DNA of 8,433 bases from SAR86 cluster bacterium (GTDB lineage: Bacteria; Pseudomonadota; Gammaproteobacteria; Pseudomonadales; Azotimanducaceae), in the NCBI GenBank assembly GCA_013204195.1, contig JABMOJ010000213.1, positions 1-8,433 on the forward strand. The letters run 5' to 3'. The notes under the pieces were generated by a model that saw only the letters and a list, made by a program, of their open reading frames with translations, was not told where the DNA came from and made no database searches. Positions 6,390 to 8,433 of this stretch are shown one piece after another. Numbering within the stretch: the stretch's first letter is position 1; each line of letters starts with the position of its first letter. Both the position numbers and the translations under genes were made by a program.

Positions 6390-8357
6390 GTGACGAACAC
6401 GTCATTCGAAGATTCTGTACGATTGAAATCGACTAAATCCCAGCGACTATACCAACACCTGCTCGGTCAGGCAGGCCCGATCGCACAAAAAATAGCCGGC
6501 TTCACGCCACGTGTCCAGCAGATCGAAATGGCGGCACTAATCGGTGACGCGATCAAGAAAAAGCAAAATGTATTGATTGAAGCCGGTACTGGTACGGGTA
6601 AGACATTTGCCTACTTGTTGCCGGTGCTACATGCCCGAAAACGTGCGATTGTTTCCACGGGAAGTAAAACACTTCAGGACCAGTTGTACTATCACGATAT
6701 CCCGTTGATTGTTGCGACGTTAGATTGGCCGGTAAAAGTCGCGTTATTGAAAGGTCGTAATAATTATTTGTGTCCCCAGCGCTTGGAAAATAGCATATCA
6801 ATGCTTCGCAAAGATACCGACTCGCGGTTGTTGCCTGACTTAATCGCTGTGCGGGAGTGGTGGCAGCAAACGACCACAGGCGATTTAACAGAGCTTACTG
6901 ACATGCAGGGTGCCTCAATCGGGTCACTGATTACGGCTACCGCGGATAATTGCCTGGGTAGTGAATGTCCCAAGGTGGACGAATGTCCATTGTATCGAGC
7001 GCGAGCTCGGGCCCAGGAAGCCGATCTGGTCGTGGTTAATCATCACTTGCTGTTTGCGGATATGGCCTTGAAGGAAGAAGGTTTTGGCTCGCTGTTGCCC
7101 GAAGTCGGTACGATAGTGGTTGATGAAGCACACCAGATTATCGATGTTGCGCGACGTTTTTTTGGCGAGCGTCTAAGTAGTCAGCAACTGGTGGCGCTCT
7201 GCCGGGATGTGCGAATTGAGTTGTCGAATTTCGGTAATGATGACATGGCGCTGCAGTTAGCGACTGAAAACCTCGATATTGTCGTTCGCCAGTTGATCGC
7301 TGAATTTGATAAGGCCCCGAATGAGTTGGAGCTCGATCAATTACTGGGTGAGCCGGCGATCGCGCTACAGATCGACGAGGTGGACCTTGCCCTGGGCCAA
7401 TTAATAGCATCTTTAGCGCCCGCTGCCGTGCGTAGCGGTTCGTTTGCGCACTATTACTCCAGAGCGTTACGCTTGGCAGATTACCTGGCGTTACTGACAG
7501 AGGCAGGAACCGACGATGATAATATTCATTGGCTAGAGCGTCAGCCTCAAGGCTTCACATTACACCTATCGCCGATTTCTATAGCAACCGTGTTGGAGGC
7601 CGAGTTTGCCAGTCGCAGAAGCTGGGTGCTAACCTCAGCGACCTTATCAGTTGCGAATGAGTTTACTCACTTTAAACGTTACTTAGGGTTGGTGGATATC
7701 CAAGAACGAATTTTCGAAAGCCCTTTTTGTTTCTTGGCGCAGGTCAAGGCTCACATTCCACAGGATTTGCCTTTGCCGGGGACTGATCGTCATACCCGTC
7801 TGCTGGTCCACTATTGTATGCCGCTTATTCGTAGTCATAATGGGCGTACATTTTTCTTGTTTACGAGCTACAGGGCCTTGCGAATTGCCAGGGATATTTT
7901 TGAGGCGCACGTTGACTTACCGATTCTCGTTCAAGGTAGTATGGCGAAGCCGAAACTGTTGGCCCAGTTTCGAGAAACGCCAGGCTGCACTTTGCTGGCG
8001 ACCAACAGTTTCTGGGAGGGCGTGGACGTCAGAGGCGCCGACCTGAGGTGCCTGATTATTGACAAACTACCCTTCTCCAGTCCAGAAGACCCAATGACTG
8101 CTGCCCAGTTTAAGGCTGTCATTGCTGCAGGCGGAAATGCCTTTTTTGATCATGCTGTTCCTGAGGCGGCAATAGCGCTTAAGCAAGGCTTTGGTCGTCT
8201 GATTCGGCAGGAATCTGATAAGGGTCTGTTCGTGCTTGGCGATCATCGGGTCAATAGTCGCAGCTACGGCAAGCTGTTTTTAAACAGTTTGCCGGAAATG
8301 GAATGGCTGGAGAGTTCCGCGCAAGCCGTTAATTATTTGGAAAACTTACACGAATGA
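6390..8357 (+). CDS. yoaA: Iron-sulphur DinG/XPD-family ATP-dependent DNA helicase (YoaA)
   Basis: YoaA is a superfamily 2 helicase related to DinG and XPD. In E. coli it works with the HolC clamp-loader subunit in repair of stalled replication. The 655-residue protein shows a Q-motif-like FTPRVQQIEMA (38-48) and Walker A AGTGTGKT (65-72). STGSKTLQDQ follows, then four candidate Fe-S cysteines C128, C188, C193 and C199, and the DEAH box (245-248). TSATLS (415-420), SFWEGVD (540-546) and motif VI QGFGRLIR (599-606) complete the helicase core. KGRNNYLC and the tsaB neighbour favour YoaA over DinG. I use GTG 6390 because TAA at 6381 closes the frame just upstream. The start is uncertain: no clear ribosome-binding site is seen, and TTG 6423 would give a length nearer E. 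coli YoaA (636). The stop overlaps the tsaB start, implying an operon. Confidence 0.94.
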   Translation: MTNTSFEDSVRLKSTKSQRLYQHLLGQAGPIAQKIAGFTPRVQQIEMAALIGDAIKKKQNVLIEAGTGTGKTFAYLLPVLHARKRAIVSTGSKTLQDQLYYHDIPLIVATLDWPVKVALLKGRNNYLCPQRLENSISMLRKDTDSRLLPDLIAVREWWQQTTTGDLTELTDMQGASIGSLITATADNCLGSECPKVDECPLYRARARAQEADLVVVNHHLLFADMALKEEGFGSLLPEVGTIVVDEAHQIIDVARRFFGERLSSQQLVALCRDVRIELSNFGNDDMALQLATENLDIVVRQLIAEFDKAPNELELDQLLGEPAIALQIDEVDLALGQLIASLAPAAVRSGSFAHYYSRALRLADYLALLTEAGTDDDNIHWLERQPQGFTLHLSPISIATVLEAEFASRRSWVLTSATLSVANEFTHFKRYLGLVDIQERIFESPFCFLAQVKAHIPQDLPLPGTDRHTRLLVHYCMPLIRSHNGRTFFLFTSYRALRIARDIFEAHVDLPILVQGSMAKPKLLAQFRETPGCTLLATNSFWEGVDVRGADLRCLIIDKLPFSSPEDPMTAAQFKAVIAAGGNAFFDHAVPEAAIALKQGFGRLIRQESDKGLFVLGDHRVNSRSYGKLFLNSLPEMEWLESSAQAVNYLENLHE

Positions 8358-8433
8358 AAGTATTGGCAATAGAAACTTCAACCACAGCCTGCAGTCTAGG
8401 ACTACGGATTGATGGAGAAACAATTGAACAGTC
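8354..8433 (+). CDS. tsaB: tRNA t6A-synthesis protein TsaB, 3' end cut by window
   Basis: The first 26 codons begin MKVLAIETSTTACSLGL, the characteristic actin-like ATPase-fold N-terminus of TsaB (YeaZ). TsaB partners TsaD and TsaE in making N6-threonylcarbamoyladenosine at position 37 of ANN-decoding tRNAs in the cytoplasm. The ATG at 8354 overlaps the yoaA TGA (8355-8357) in an ATGA junction, which implies translational coupling. The same gene pair is adjacent in E. coli. Only about a tenth of the gene is present, so the identification rests on this N-terminus plus the context. Confidence 0.88.
   Translation, partial: MKVLAIETSTTACSLGLRIDGETIEQ

Noticed and set aside
6337..6405. Extending mobA to the upstream ATG at 6405
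   Set aside because: The extra 23 residues match nothing in the family's N-terminus and would overlap the start of divergent yoaA; ATG 6336 gives the normal family length.
7138..7410. 90-codon reverse-strand frame inside yoaA, and similar antisense frames within rlmD and relA
   Set aside because: They lie wholly within well-supported helicase, methyltransferase or RelA coding sequence and show no independent signals.
1..8433. CRISPR array, tRNA/rRNA genes, insertion sequences, phage genes or toxin-antitoxin pairs
   Set aside because: I looked on both strands and saw no spaced direct repeats, cloverleaf-like segments, transposase motifs or terminal repeats. The only tandem repeats are coding repeats in the H1-like gene.

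Overview
The window reads as ordinary chromosomal DNA from a gammaproteobacterium with moderate GC content. The CysM, RlmD, RelA, Adk, MobA, YoaA and TsaB products all resemble Pseudomonas or E. coli type proteins. The rlmD-relA and yoaA-tsaB neighbourhoods are also typical of that class. The lysine/alanine/valine-rich histone-H1-like protein would fit a relative of the Pseudomonas, Cellvibrio or marine OMG lineages, but I cannot place the organism more precisely from the sequence alone. I see no phage, insertion sequence, CRISPR array, RNA gene or defence system.

Layout: (1) The 3' three-quarters of cysM (1-687) is followed by an imperfect terminator hairpin. (2) A 139-nt gap containing nested dyads leads into rlmD (827-2116, TTG start), relA (2158-4386) and adk (4431-5081, GTG start). 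These three are co-directional with gaps of 41 and 44 nt and look like one transcription unit. (3) A 291-nt AT-rich intergenic region carries competing inverted repeats in its first half. Its second half carries a striking promoter-region array: TTGAC/GTCAA/TTGAC half-sites at exact 10-bp steps, enclosed by a 9-bp perfect inverted repeat. (4) A 100-residue, extremely basic, repeat-built H1-like protein (5373-5675, GTG start) ends at a strong terminator. (5) mobA lies on the minus strand (6336-5731) and converges on that terminator. (6) yoaA, an iron-sulphur DinG/XPD-type helicase gene (6390-8357), diverges from mobA. It overlaps the start of tsaB (8354 onward, cut by the window) by ATGA.

How the genes fit together: rlmD-relA-adk joins 23S rRNA modification, ribosome-dependent (p)ppGpp synthesis and adenylate recycling. 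RelA releases AMP when it makes (p)ppGpp, and Adk converts that AMP to ADP, so the relA-adk adjacency is biochemically sensible. Genes more usual beside relA, such as mazG, are absent here. The H1-like gene appears to be a separate unit with its own promoter region. yoaA-tsaB pairs DNA repair with tRNA t6A synthesis, a pairing also found in E. coli. The most interesting unexplained signals are the phased operator-like array before the H1-like gene and the competing inverted repeats between adk and that gene. No convincing new multi-gene system is visible.
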